Positions 45,285 through 53,607 of a stretch of DNA of 64,000 nt are shown one piece after another. Origin of the DNA: CAIUPE01 sp046092445 (GTDB lineage Bacteria > Pseudomonadota > Alphaproteobacteria > Rhizobiales > Beijerinckiaceae). Location of the stretch: positions 1 through 64,000 of the forward strand of contig JBJTDR010000053.1 in the NCBI GenBank assembly GCA_046092445.1, given 5' to 3'. Position 1 is the stretch's first letter; every line of letters starts with the position of its first letter. The notes below the pieces were generated by a model. It was not told the origin of the DNA. It saw only the letters and a program-made list of their open reading frames with translations, and made no database searches. A program made the translations under genes and the position numbers.

Positions 45285-46349
45285 ATGGAAATGACGAGCC
45301 TAACAAACCCGGAGGGGAACAGGAATACTGCACCGGATCTCGATCAGGAGTTTCTAGATAAATTACCGGGGCCTGTTCGTGCCGCAATCTTGTTGTTGGC
45401 ACTCGGCGAAAGAGATGGCGCTCCGATCTGGCAGGCCTTGACGGATCAGGAAGTCCGAACCGTTGCGATGATCATGGCCCATCTGGGCTCAGTCAGTAAG
45501 GTTGCCCTGATCAAAACCGCCGCCGAATTCGTCCAACAAGTTTCGGCGTCGAATTTTGCCGGTAATCCGGCTGTGACAGAAAAACTTCTACTGAGTACCC
45601 TTCCTCGTAATCGAGCCAAGGGGATTATCGAGGAAATCAAAGCGCCAACATCTCCCGATCTGTGGGATCGACTCGCTTATATTAAGCCTGAACAATTGGC
45701 CGTATTCCTGAAAAATGAATATCCGCAGACTGCCGCCGTCGTGCTTTCATATCTTCGTTCCGAACAGGCCGCTCGCGTACTTTCTCGTTTGCCGGCAGAT
45801 TTTGCTACCGACGTCGTCGATCGAATGTTGCGTCTGGAGGGAATTGCCCCCGAGGTGATGGAGGGGATCGAGGAAATGCTGAAAAGCGAGTTTGTCACCG
45901 GCGACCTTCCAGGCAGCAGGGGAGATCCGATCGAAAAAGTAGCCCATATATTCAATTCTTTTGAGCCGAAAACTGAGGGGCGTTTTCTGGCGGCCCTTGA
46001 TAGCGTCAACCGCAACGCCTCACAGAAACTTCGCGCACTCATGTTCCTGTTCGAGGATCTCGGAAAAATTGACCAGAACTCGGCTCAGGTTCTCATGCGA
46101 ACAGTCGAGCGTGACGTATTGATGCGCGCGCTTAAGGGGGCTACAACCGGAATGCGTGAGTTTTTTCTGGCATTGATGTCACAACGCGCGCAAAAGACAT
46201 TCCTTGATGACATGGAGGCGATGGGACCCATAAGACTTCGAGATGTGGACGAGGCCCAGCGCGCGATCATAAATCTTGCCAAGGATCTTGCCGCCAAGGG
46301 AGAGATTATTCTGGGTTCCAATTCTTCCGACGATGAGATGATTGTCTGA
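45285..46349 (+). CDS. fliG: Flagellar motor switch protein FliG
   Basis: A 354-residue rotor protein that links the MS ring to the C ring and touches the stator. N-terminal LPGPVRAAILLLALGE, middle NEYPQTAAVVLSYL (the EHPQ motif reads EYPQ), and the charged C-terminal torque helix region (MRTVERDVLMRALKGAT, RAQKTFLDDMEAMGPIRLRD) are all there. It begins 3 bases after fliF. Confidence 0.97.
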   Translation: MEMTSLTNPEGNRNTAPDLDQEFLDKLPGPVRAAILLLALGERDGAPIWQALTDQEVRTVAMIMAHLGSVSKVALIKTAAEFVQQVSASNFAGNPAVTEKLLLSTLPRNRAKGIIEEIKAPTSPDLWDRLAYIKPEQLAVFLKNEYPQTAAVVLSYLRSEQAARVLSRLPADFATDVVDRMLRLEGIAPEVMEGIEEMLKSEFVTGDLPGSRGDPIEKVAHIFNSFEPKTEGRFLAALDSVNRNASQKLRALMFLFEDLGKIDQNSAQVLMRTVERDVLMRALKGATTGMREFFLALMSQRAQKTFLDDMEAMGPIRLRDVDEAQRAIINLAKDLAAKGEIILGSNSSDDEMIV

Positions 46350-46350
46350 C

Positions 46351-46986
46351 ATGAAACAACCAATGAAAAAATTCATGTTTAATCATGATCTGAGATCGGA
46401 AAATGGCGCGACCACACCAGTCAACATCGCCTCCGATCAGATTGACAACCCGGCCATCAGCAGAGCTTTTCAGGAGGGAGTGGCAGCCGGAAAATCTGAA
46501 GCGGCACTGGAATACACGGCCATCTTGTCCCGGGCAAACTCAGCGATTGCCGATCAGTTGATTGAATTGACCCGAAAGCTGGATCACGATATCCGAACAA
46601 TCGAAAAGCGGTCCGGGGAAATTGCGCTGCATTTTGCCCGAAAACTAACCAGCAACTTGATTGAAAGGGAACCTACGGCACTGATCGAGGCGGCATTCAT
46701 AAAGTGCTTGAACCTTGCCCGTCAGCCGCCAAGCCTCACGATACATACCGCACCGGCATTGATTGACGATTTGAAGGCCGGCTTGTCCCGGAAGGCCATC
46801 GAAATCGGTTACCGCGGAGAAATTCACGTTACCGAAAATGCGTCTCTGTCGGGATCATCGGTGATGATAGAGTGGTCGGGAGGGGGCCTCACTTTCGATC
46901 CCGAACGAGTCAGCGCGGAGGTGGACGCCCTCGCCGCATCCCATTTCCAAGAGCAGGGTAACGATAGAGGGTCTATAAATTCATGA
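46351..46986 (+). CDS. fliH: Flagellar export regulator FliH (FlbE)
   Basis: A 211-residue FliH-type protein. It has an N-terminal region with alternating small residues (AFQEGVAAGKSEAALEY), a long central helix and a C-terminal domain (GEIHVTENASLSGSSVMIEW, then a Gly-Gly turn) typical of FliH/FlbE. It binds the ATPase FliI and delivers it to the export gate. ATG 46351 is preferred to the TTG at 46342, since it gives a stop/start order with fliG. Homologues in Caulobacter (FlbE) occupy the same position. Confidence 0.88.
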   Translation: MKQPMKKFMFNHDLRSENGATTPVNIASDQIDNPAISRAFQEGVAAGKSEAALEYTAILSRANSAIADQLIELTRKLDHDIRTIEKRSGEIALHFARKLTSNLIEREPTALIEAAFIKCLNLARQPPSLTIHTAPALIDDLKAGLSRKAIEIGYRGEIHVTENASLSGSSVMIEWSGGGLTFDPERVSAEVDALAASHFQEQGNDRGSINS

Positions 46987-47333
46987 ATGCATCCGATGAA
47001 TTCACGCTCCCGACAATCACCTCTTCTCCGGACATGCCGGCCACGGGGCACACACAGAATACAACCGCAGAGACGGAGGCTCCAATCTCCGAAGGAGATC
47101 TTGAGGCCGTTCTCGACGTTCCGATAACTGTGACCGCCATTCTTGGTACAAAAAGGATGGCCATCGCCGATGTTGTCCGGCTCGGTGCCGGGTCGGTTCT
47201 TGAGCTCGAACGGCAGGTAGGGGAGCCGATCGATCTTTATGTGGACGGCCGATTGATCGCCCGCGGTGAAGTCGTTCTTGCAGATGACCGCCTCGCAATC
47301 ACGATGACCGAAATCGTCAAACCCGAGAAATAA
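46983..47333 (+). CDS. fliN: Flagellar motor switch protein FliN
   Basis: A 116-residue C-ring protein; a variable N-terminal 35 residues followed by the SpoA domain (LDVPITVTAILGTKRMAIAD, LGAGSVLELERQVGEPIDLY). Overlaps fliH by 4 bases (ATGA). Confidence 0.96.
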   Translation: MNASDEFTLPTITSSPDMPATGHTQNTTAETEAPISEGDLEAVLDVPITVTAILGTKRMAIADVVRLGAGSVLELERQVGEPIDLYVDGRLIARGEVVLADDRLAITMTEIVKPEK

Positions 47334-47354
47334 TTGCGGGAGACTGGATTAGAA

Positions 47355-48701
47355 ATGCGTCTGCTTATCGTAGGATCGATGAGGGGCCCGCTATCCGTAG
47401 CTACGCGGATGGCAATGGACCGTGGTGCATCTGTCACAAACGCTGAGAGTGTTTTGCAGGCAATCAGCGTTATGCGTGTTCAGGGCGCGGACCTCGTCAT
47501 GATCGAGGTATCGCTCGAGGTTCAGAAACTCGTCGACGGATTGGCCGCTGATCATATCCAGACGCCCGTTATCGCCTGCGGGATCGGTACGGATGCAGCG
47601 ACGGCCGCAAACGCAATAAGGTCGGGAGCAAGAGAATTTATTCCACTCCCTCCGGACCCTGAACTGATTGCTGCAATTCTGGCAGCCGTGTCAAATCAGG
47701 ACGAAGTGCTGATTTATCGCGATCCAGTGATGGAAAAGATCGTCCGGCTGGCAGAAACTGTTGCACGATCCGAAGCGTCAATCCTGATTACTGGCGAAAG
47801 CGGAACAGGCAAGGAGGTTATAGCTCGTCATATTCATCGACGATCAAACCGGTCCAAGCGTCCCTTTGTATCGGTCAATTGTGCGGCAATTCCCGAGGGC
47901 TTAATGGAGTCTGAACTGTTCGGACACGAGCGAGGCGCATTCACCGGTGCAGTCGCACGACGCATCGGAAAATTCGAGGAAGCCAATGGTGGCACATTAT
48001 TGCTCGATGAAGTTTCCGAGATGGACGTCCGCCTGCAGGCTAAACTGCTACGCGCAATCCAGGAGCGTGTGATCGATCGGGTAGGTGGATCTTCACCTAT
48101 ACCTGTTGACATCAGAATACTCGCCACCTCCAACAGAAATCTTCACGAGGAGGCAGTCCGGGGAAAGTTCCGGGAAGACCTTTACTACCGACTGAATGTT
48201 GTCAATATTCAAATCCCACCCCTTCGGGATCGCCCGCAGGATATCATTGCATTGGCAGGTCATTTTGCCTCCTATTTCTCGGAATTGAATGGCTTTCCAA
48301 AAAAGACTTTTTCACCCGATGCCCGGCGGGCGCTTCTCGCAAATAACTGGAAGGGCAATGTCCGGGAACTGGAGAATGTCATCCACAGGGCGGTCTTGAT
48401 ATCTCGCTCGGACGAAATTGACGATCAGTCCATCGTCGTGCAGGACAGTACTGGAAATAGGCCATTCGGTCAGGATTTGACGACAAAAGCTGCTCAGACT
48501 GCCGAAGCACTGACACGCGGATTGGTTGGACAGACAGTCAGCGAGGTCGAGAAACGCCTCATCATTGACACTTTGGATCACTGTCTCGGAAATCGCACTC
48601 ACGCAGCAAAGATATTGGGAATCTCGATCCGCACCTTGCGGAACAAATTGAATGAATACGTTGCCGACGGAACGATAACCCGCGAACTCAGTGACGTTTG
48701 A
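47355..48701 (+). CDS. flbD: Sigma-54-dependent flagellar regulator FlbD
   Basis: A 448-residue activator in three parts: receiver-like domain (1-115), AAA+ domain (about 130-365; Walker A TGESGTGKE, the sigma-54 contact motif ERGAFTGAVARR, Walker B GGTLLLDEVSEMD, and arginine finger region) and a Fis-type helix-turn-helix (about 405-445, NRTHAAKILGISIRTLRNKL). The start at 47355 (MRLLIVGSMRG) matches FlbD. The receiver domain lacks the usual phospho-acceptor Asp: the position reads Glu (VMIEV, E51), and the acidic pair is missing. In Caulobacter FlbD is controlled by FliX rather than by a kinase; no fliX is seen here. It turns on late flagellar promoters such as the one before fliK. Confidence 0.95.
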   Translation: MRLLIVGSMRGPLSVATRMAMDRGASVTNAESVLQAISVMRVQGADLVMIEVSLEVQKLVDGLAADHIQTPVIACGIGTDAATAANAIRSGAREFIPLPPDPELIAAILAAVSNQDEVLIYRDPVMEKIVRLAETVARSEASILITGESGTGKEVIARHIHRRSNRSKRPFVSVNCAAIPEGLMESELFGHERGAFTGAVARRIGKFEEANGGTLLLDEVSEMDVRLQAKLLRAIQERVIDRVGGSSPIPVDIRILATSNRNLHEEAVRGKFREDLYYRLNVVNIQIPPLRDRPQDIIALAGHFASYFSELNGFPKKTFSPDARRALLANNWKGNVRELENVIHRAVLISRSDEIDDQSIVVQDSTGNRPFGQDLTTKAAQTAEALTRGLVGQTVSEVEKRLIIDTLDHCLGNRTHAAKILGISIRTLRNKLNEYVADGTITRELSDV

Positions 48702-48753
48702 GAAAAAAATTCTTGCGACGTCACGCGGTGTTCCATCGCGGCAGCAACTCCTT

Positions 48754-49635
48754 CTAAGGACTGGCGAACCATCTCCCGAAAACTTCACGCCATTTTGACC
48801 AAGCTTGACGATCCTGTCTCAAGCGAATGTTATCGATCGCCTGCTCCGCAAGAGCATATGCCTGATCAGCGGTTTCCTCGAAAGGACCTGTTCGTAACAC
48901 CGTTTCCTCTGAGTCGGGGGCGTACCAGAAATCCTGATCAGGGTCCGTAGTTGCCAGATAACGAAAAAAGTCCCTCATTAAACAGTCATGATAAATCGGA
49001 CCCATCATACGATAGACTGATTTAGAAATAAATTCATAAGCTAAAGTATCAATCAACATGCCGGAGATTGGCGCATTCATTGTGGTCCGCCAAGCGCGCG
49101 CTGCCCGACAAATAAAGACGAGATTACCCTTTGTTTCAGCGTTCTTTGCTTCGATCACTCTCCTTGCCAGATCCGGTACAAAGGGACTCCATTCCTCCGT
49201 AGCACGAATGTCAGGGTAAATATCTCTTCCTGCAACAGAAAAATAAGGTCTCACGTCAGCAATCTGTCCAGGCTCGATGGATAACATAATCGATCCTGAG
49301 CGGCTGCTTATTTCACATTCGGGATCGAGATCCACAAGCGTCGATCTCACAAGTTCCAGAAATGCGCGTTGCCGCCCTATTTTCATCGAGTCAAATTTCA
49401 AAAATATTTCCGACGGTAGTCGGAAGGCAATATCGATATCGCTCGCTCCAAATACACCTGTCCGACGGATATAGGAGCCGAAATCGATCGCGTTCTGAGT
49501 ATCGGAGTTGTTGGTCCAGAAAAAAGCGTTCAGGTGCGATACGACTTTCTTGCGACAAGTCGCAACAAATGAAGATTGATCGTCAGTCATCTCCATTGCT
49601 GTCCTGAATCGCTTGAACGTATCAATTGCAGACAT
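48754..49635 (-). CDS. CD-NTase (SMODS-type nucleotidyltransferase), orphan
   Basis: A 293-residue nucleotidyltransferase of the CD-NTase family, enzymes that make cyclic or linear oligonucleotide signals, best known as sensors of CBASS phage immunity. The active-site strand reads IDFGSYIRRTGVFGASDIDI, giving G53-S54 and the metal Asp pair D66 and D68; the third Asp is D127 in ADVRPYF. The C-terminal half follows the family pattern (FICRAARAWRTTM, PISGMLIDTLAYEF). ATG 49635 (MSAIDTFKRFRTAM) is preferred, with GGTGG upstream; ATG 49650 and 49722 are alternatives. No CBASS effector, E1/E2/JAB or HORMA gene is nearby: it lies between flbD and flhA, divergent from flhA, with a CtrA box between them. 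All catalytic residues are intact. A non-immune role in cell-cycle or flagellar signalling, or an orphaned CBASS gene, are the options. Confidence 0.85.
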   Translation of the reverse strand: MSAIDTFKRFRTAMEMTDDQSSFVATCRKKVVSHLNAFFWTNNSDTQNAIDFGSYIRRTGVFGASDIDIAFRLPSEIFLKFDSMKIGRQRAFLELVRSTLVDLDPECEISSRSGSIMLSIEPGQIADVRPYFSVAGRDIYPDIRATEEWSPFVPDLARRVIEAKNAETKGNLVFICRAARAWRTTMNAPISGMLIDTLAYEFISKSVYRMMGPIYHDCLMRDFFRYLATTDPDQDFWYAPDSEETVLRTGPFEETADQAYALAEQAIDNIRLRQDRQAWSKWREVFGRWFASP

Positions 49636-49768
49636 CTGGCCACCACCCATCCGACACGTCGCAATCCATGGCGCCACATCGTCGAAGCAATTAAATTCAT
49701 CCCATCCTATTGAACCAAACACTATTTTTCGTAAAGAAATTTATAACGTTCGGTCAAAAACCCGAAAG

Positions 49769-49783
49769 TTAACTGATAATTAA
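49769..49783. promoter_or_regulatory. CtrA box between the CD-NTase gene and flhA
   Basis: TTAA-CTGATAA-TTAA is a perfect match to the CtrA consensus TTAA-N7-TTAA, and the right half extends to TTAACCAT. It lies 76 bases before flhA and 133 bases before the CD-NTase start, so it could serve either gene or both. Confidence 0.75.
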
Positions 49784-49858
49784 CCATAATTTCCGAATGT
49801 GCGAACGCGGCCCGTTTTTCGACTTTTATCTGTCTTCAGGAGCTTCACTCTGTCAAAT

Positions 49859-51991
49859 ATGGACGTCACATCGATAACGCCCGTGACACCACGCACGACG
49901 TCGATACCGACCTTCGGCAGTGTTGGTCTTCTGGCTCGCAGGTCAGATATCCTGCTAGCAATCATCGTGATGAGCATCATCGTTGTGCTCATCATGCCGG
50001 TTCCGCCCTTCCTGCTGGATTTTTTACTCGCAGTATCAATTACATTTTCTGTCCTGATCCTGTTGACTGCACTTTTCATCGAGGCCCCGCTCGAATTCTC
50101 CGCATTTCCCACCGTCCTACTGATGGCAACGATGCTTCGGCTGGCTCTGAATGTCGCCACGACCCGTCTGATCCTCTCTGAGGGGCATACCGGCCCGGGC
50201 GCTGCGGGCCACGTGATTGAGGCGTTCGGCAGCTTTGTCATGGGTGGGAACTTTGTCATCGGAATTGTCGTCTTTGCCATCCTGATGATCGTTAATTTTA
50301 TCGTTATCACAAAGGGGTCAGGTCGTATCGCCGAAGTGGCCGCGCGCTTCACACTCGATGCAATGCCGGGCAAACAAATGGCAATCGATGCCGAGCTGCA
50401 GGCCGGTCATATCGATGAAAAGCAGGCAAAAGCTCGTCGTCGTGCGCTTGAGGATGAATCAACATTCTTCGGCGCCATGGACGGTGCCTCCAAATTTGTC
50501 CGCGGAGACGCAATAGCAGGGCTTCTCATCACATTCATCAACGTCATCGGAGGGATCTTAATTGGTGTCGCACAGGAAGGCCTTTCCTTCTCCGAAGCCG
50601 CGCGAACCTACACACTGCTAACAGTCGGTGACGGCGTTGTATCGCAAATTCCTGCGCTTATCGTCTCCACCGCAGCGGGCCTGTTGGTCTCGAAAGCGGG
50701 TGTGACCGGCGCCGCAGACAAGGCACTTGTCAAGCAACTCGCGACCATGCCGAAATCTATGGGTTTGGCGGCGATGGTCATGGGAGCCATGTCGCTGCTC
50801 CCGGGTATCCCGATGGTGCCATTTCTCGGCTTGGGTCTCGCAATGGCTTGGCTCGCATGGCATCTCGATCGAACCCACGAGGATGCCTTGGGCGACCAAA
50901 TTAATGAAAAGCCGTCTTCGCCGGAATCGTCTCCCGATGGCATGATGACAGATGAAGTTCCGATTACCGAGTCGCTCAAAATAGATGACCTGAAAATTGA
51001 GGTGGGCTATGCCCTGATGCCACTGGTGAACGGTGGCTCGGGGTCCGACAAACTCACCGAACAAATCAAGGCACTTCGCCGCACATTGGCAAGCGAACTC
51101 GGCTTCGTGATGCCACCGGTAAGAATCCTCGATAACGTTATGCTTCAATCAAACAATTATATTATCAAAGTAAAGGAGGTTGAGGCAGGCCAGGGGGACG
51201 TTTATCCAGGTCAACTTATGGCGATGGATCCATCTGGCGCTCAGGTTCGTTTGCCGGGTCAGCACGTTCTTGAGCCAACATTCGGACTCCCCGCATCGTG
51301 GATCGACTCGTCCCTCCGTGACGAAGCGCAGATGCTCGGCTATACTGTCGTCGATGCGGCAACGGTTATTGCAACCCATATCACCGAAGTCATCAAGAGC
51401 AATGTCGCGGAACTTCTCAGCTACACAGACGTCCAGAAGCTGATCCGTGATTTGCCCAAGGATCATTCCGAATTGGTGAAGGATATGGTGCCAAGCCAGA
51501 TCAGTGCAACTGGCGTCCAGCGCGTCTTGCAGGGACTTCTCAACGAGCGTGTATCCATCCGTGATCTCGGCACAATCCTGGAAGGAATATCGGATGCCGT
51601 GAATTCAACGAAAAGTACGCGTGACATCATCGAGTCCGTGCGGCAGAGACTCGCACGTCAATTGTGCGGTCAATACACAACTCCCGCGGGGCAGCTTCCG
51701 ATTATCACCCTATCGCCGCAGTGGGAAACCGCTTTTGCCGAATCGATCGTCGGACAAGGCGAAGATCGTCATCTCGCCATGCAGCCATCCAAATTGACCG
51801 AATTTGCAACGCAGGTCAGAGAAAAATTCGAGGAAGCTGCACGTCAGGGAGAAATGCCGGTGCTTGTGACTTCCGCTTTTGCCCGGCCGTTTGTACGCTC
51901 AATCGTCGAACGATTCCGACGCGAAACGCCAGTCCTGTCACAGGCCGAAATTCATACCCGCGTCCGATTGAAAACGTTGGGAAGTATATGA
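49859..51991 (+). CDS. flhA: Flagellar export gate protein FlhA
   Basis: A 710-residue export gate protein with eight membrane helices in the first half and a soluble C-terminal domain (about 345-710) that docks chaperone-substrate complexes. Typical blocks are LRLALNVATTRLIL, HVIEAFGSFVMGGNFVIG, the TKGSGRIAEVAARFTLDAMP, GKQMAIDAEL region and RDEAQMLGYTVVDAATVIATH. ATG 49859 (MDVTSI) is taken; the frame is open from 49799. It has its own CtrA box upstream. Confidence 0.97.
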   Translation: MDVTSITPVTPRTTSIPTFGSVGLLARRSDILLAIIVMSIIVVLIMPVPPFLLDFLLAVSITFSVLILLTALFIEAPLEFSAFPTVLLMATMLRLALNVATTRLILSEGHTGPGAAGHVIEAFGSFVMGGNFVIGIVVFAILMIVNFIVITKGSGRIAEVAARFTLDAMPGKQMAIDAELQAGHIDEKQAKARRRALEDESTFFGAMDGASKFVRGDAIAGLLITFINVIGGILIGVAQEGLSFSEAARTYTLLTVGDGVVSQIPALIVSTAAGLLVSKAGVTGAADKALVKQLATMPKSMGLAAMVMGAMSLLPGIPMVPFLGLGLAMAWLAWHLDRTHEDALGDQINEKPSSPESSPDGMMTDEVPITESLKIDDLKIEVGYALMPLVNGGSGSDKLTEQIKALRRTLASELGFVMPPVRILDNVMLQSNNYIIKVKEVEAGQGDVYPGQLMAMDPSGAQVRLPGQHVLEPTFGLPASWIDSSLRDEAQMLGYTVVDAATVIATHITEVIKSNVAELLSYTDVQKLIRDLPKDHSELVKDMVPSQISATGVQRVLQGLLNERVSIRDLGTILEGISDAVNSTKSTRDIIESVRQRLARQLCGQYTTPAGQLPIITLSPQWETAFAESIVGQGEDRHLAMQPSKLTEFATQVREKFEEAARQGEMPVLVTSAFARPFVRSIVERFRRETPVLSQAEIHTRVRLKTLGSI

Positions 51992-52002
51992 TCAATCAAT
52001 GG

Positions 52003-52953
52003 TCATCCGCTGCTCCGATCTCGCCGCAGCAGTTGGAGAAGTTTCTGCCGTTCAAAAACAAGCACGACAATACACGCAAAAAACAGTGGGATCAAAAGAT
52101 ACAGCAGGCGAAAAACGAGAAGTGCCGCAATGACATCGGAGGCGGAGACATCCGGCATTGCTTTCAAAAAAACAAATTCCAGTACGCCTAAGCCACCGGG
52201 TGCGTTTGACAGGAGGGCTGCTGTAAATGATCCGAGAAATACGCCGGCCACGACAAAAAAACCTGGATTGGTTGCTTCCGGCAGCGCGAAATAAATGATG
52301 CCTGCAGCACCAAGCAGCTCGATCGGAGCCGCAAATAATTGACGAAAAACAATCCGTGGTCGGGGATAAATCAACTCATATCGTCCAATTCGCATCGGAT
52401 GAAATCCCATCACCGAGCCCAGAACATAAAGCCCGACAAGCATCAAGAGACCAATGCCCGCAAGTCTCCCGAGTGTTTCCGGAATGTCGAACAATCGGGT
52501 GACCAGTTCAGGTTCACCAATAAGGACAAACCCGCCAAGCATGATTGTGCCAAGCGCAAAGGTGAAGGAACACAACGCAACGAGAATACCGATTTCAACT
52601 GCGTTCAATCCCTTGGTCGAATAGGCCCTGTAGCGGACCGCCGCTCCAGAGAGAACAGATGCACCGATATTGTGCGATAACGCATATGTCGTGAATGAAA
52701 CAAGTGAAATGAAACCCCAGCCGAGCGGCTTCCCAAGATGCAGCAGCGCGATCCGGTCATACCAGGCAAGCGCTCCATAGGCCACCAGCGTCGAACCGAC
52801 CGCCAGAGCCCAGCGATGCAGCGGAATGGCTGAAAGACTATTCAGCACGTCAATGGCAGACAGACTCCTCACTTCCTTGAAAAGCAGCCATCCGGATAGG
52901 ATAACCGCGGCACTACCAATCAAGGGCCAGACAAAATCAAGTGCGCGCTTCAT
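52003..52953 (-). CDS. UPF0104 / MprF-like membrane protein
   Basis: A 316-residue protein with about eight membrane helices and the UPF0104 (YbhN) pattern: VSFTTYALSHNIGASVLSG, YRAYSTKGLN, and NAPGGLGVLEFVFLK. This is the membrane flippase-like domain of lysylphosphatidylglycerol synthases without the catalytic domain. Proposed role: lipid flipping, unproven. It stops 11 bases after flhA ends, on the opposite strand; it interrupts the flagellar order between flhA and fliJ-fliI. Confidence 0.88.
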   Translation of the reverse strand: MKRALDFVWPLIGSAAVILSGWLLFKEVRSLSAIDVLNSLSAIPLHRWALAVGSTLVAYGALAWYDRIALLHLGKPLGWGFISLVSFTTYALSHNIGASVLSGAAVRYRAYSTKGLNAVEIGILVALCSFTFALGTIMLGGFVLIGEPELVTRLFDIPETLGRLAGIGLLMLVGLYVLGSVMGFHPMRIGRYELIYPRPRIVFRQLFAAPIELLGAAGIIYFALPEATNPGFFVVAGVFLGSFTAALLSNAPGGLGVLEFVFLKAMPDVSASDVIAALLVFRLLYLLIPLFFACIVVLVFERQKLLQLLRRDRSSG

Positions 52954-53149
52954 GATTTGAACCTATGTCGAGGCGTAAGAGCCACCCGCAGACGCGTGAC
53001 CTCACTCCCTATGTCCTTATCAGTGCATCAGTGACACTGGAACGACAAGAGGCTTCACGTCCAATCCACGCTCGGGGCCATGATGAATTCATCAGACGCC
53101 GGAAAATGCGGAATTTCGACATTGGATAAGTCGCCGCAAACTGGACTGA

Positions 53150-53557
53150 TTACGCGCGCACCATCCTCAGACCAATCCGGTCCATTTCGGATTGCTCCCG
53201 AACCGCTTCGGTAACACGTTCCTTCAATTGTTCGCGGTCATCAAGAATCTCGAATTTTTTCAGATCTTCAAACGCCTCCTCCAGCTCCACACGTGCCGCC
53301 TCAAGCTGCCCACGCATCTCGTCTGCAGACTGGATGAGATTATCGCGACGTTGAAGAGCAGCCCGTGCATAGGTCGGATAGGCAAAATGAGTCCGATCCG
53401 AGATGCCCGCACGAGCTTCCTCATGGGCTATTTCAAGATCAAGCTCGCCTGCCATTCGTTCGAACTCAGCCACCATCGTCTCGATCTGCAACAATTTCCG
53501 ACGCTTCTCGTCAACCTGAAAGCGTTTCAAACGCAGCAATGTATCACGCGACTTCAT
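53150..53557 (-). CDS. fliJ: Flagellar FliJ protein
   Basis: A 135-residue coiled-coil protein, almost all helix, with the Fli-J pattern RDTLLRLKRFQVDEKRRKLL near the N-terminus and a heptad-rich middle. FliJ sits in the centre of the FliI ring and couples it to FlhA. ATG 53557 is chosen with GAGAG before it; the GTG at 53563 is an alternative. It is 50 bases downstream of fliI on the minus strand. Confidence 0.85.
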   Translation of the reverse strand: MKSRDTLLRLKRFQVDEKRRKLLQIETMVAEFERMAGELDLEIAHEEARAGISDRTHFAYPTYARAALQRRDNLIQSADEMRGQLEAARVELEEAFEDLKKFEILDDREQLKERVTEAVREQSEMDRIGLRMVRA

Positions 53558-53607
53558 GTTCACTCTCTATTTCCGCAAGCACGAAAATGGCTCGCTCTTG
53601 AACGGTA

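Noticed and set aside
52003..52953. UPF0104 membrane protein as the effector of the CD-NTase
   Set aside because: It is 2.4 kb away across flhA on its own transcription unit, and has no known ligand-gated effector domain.
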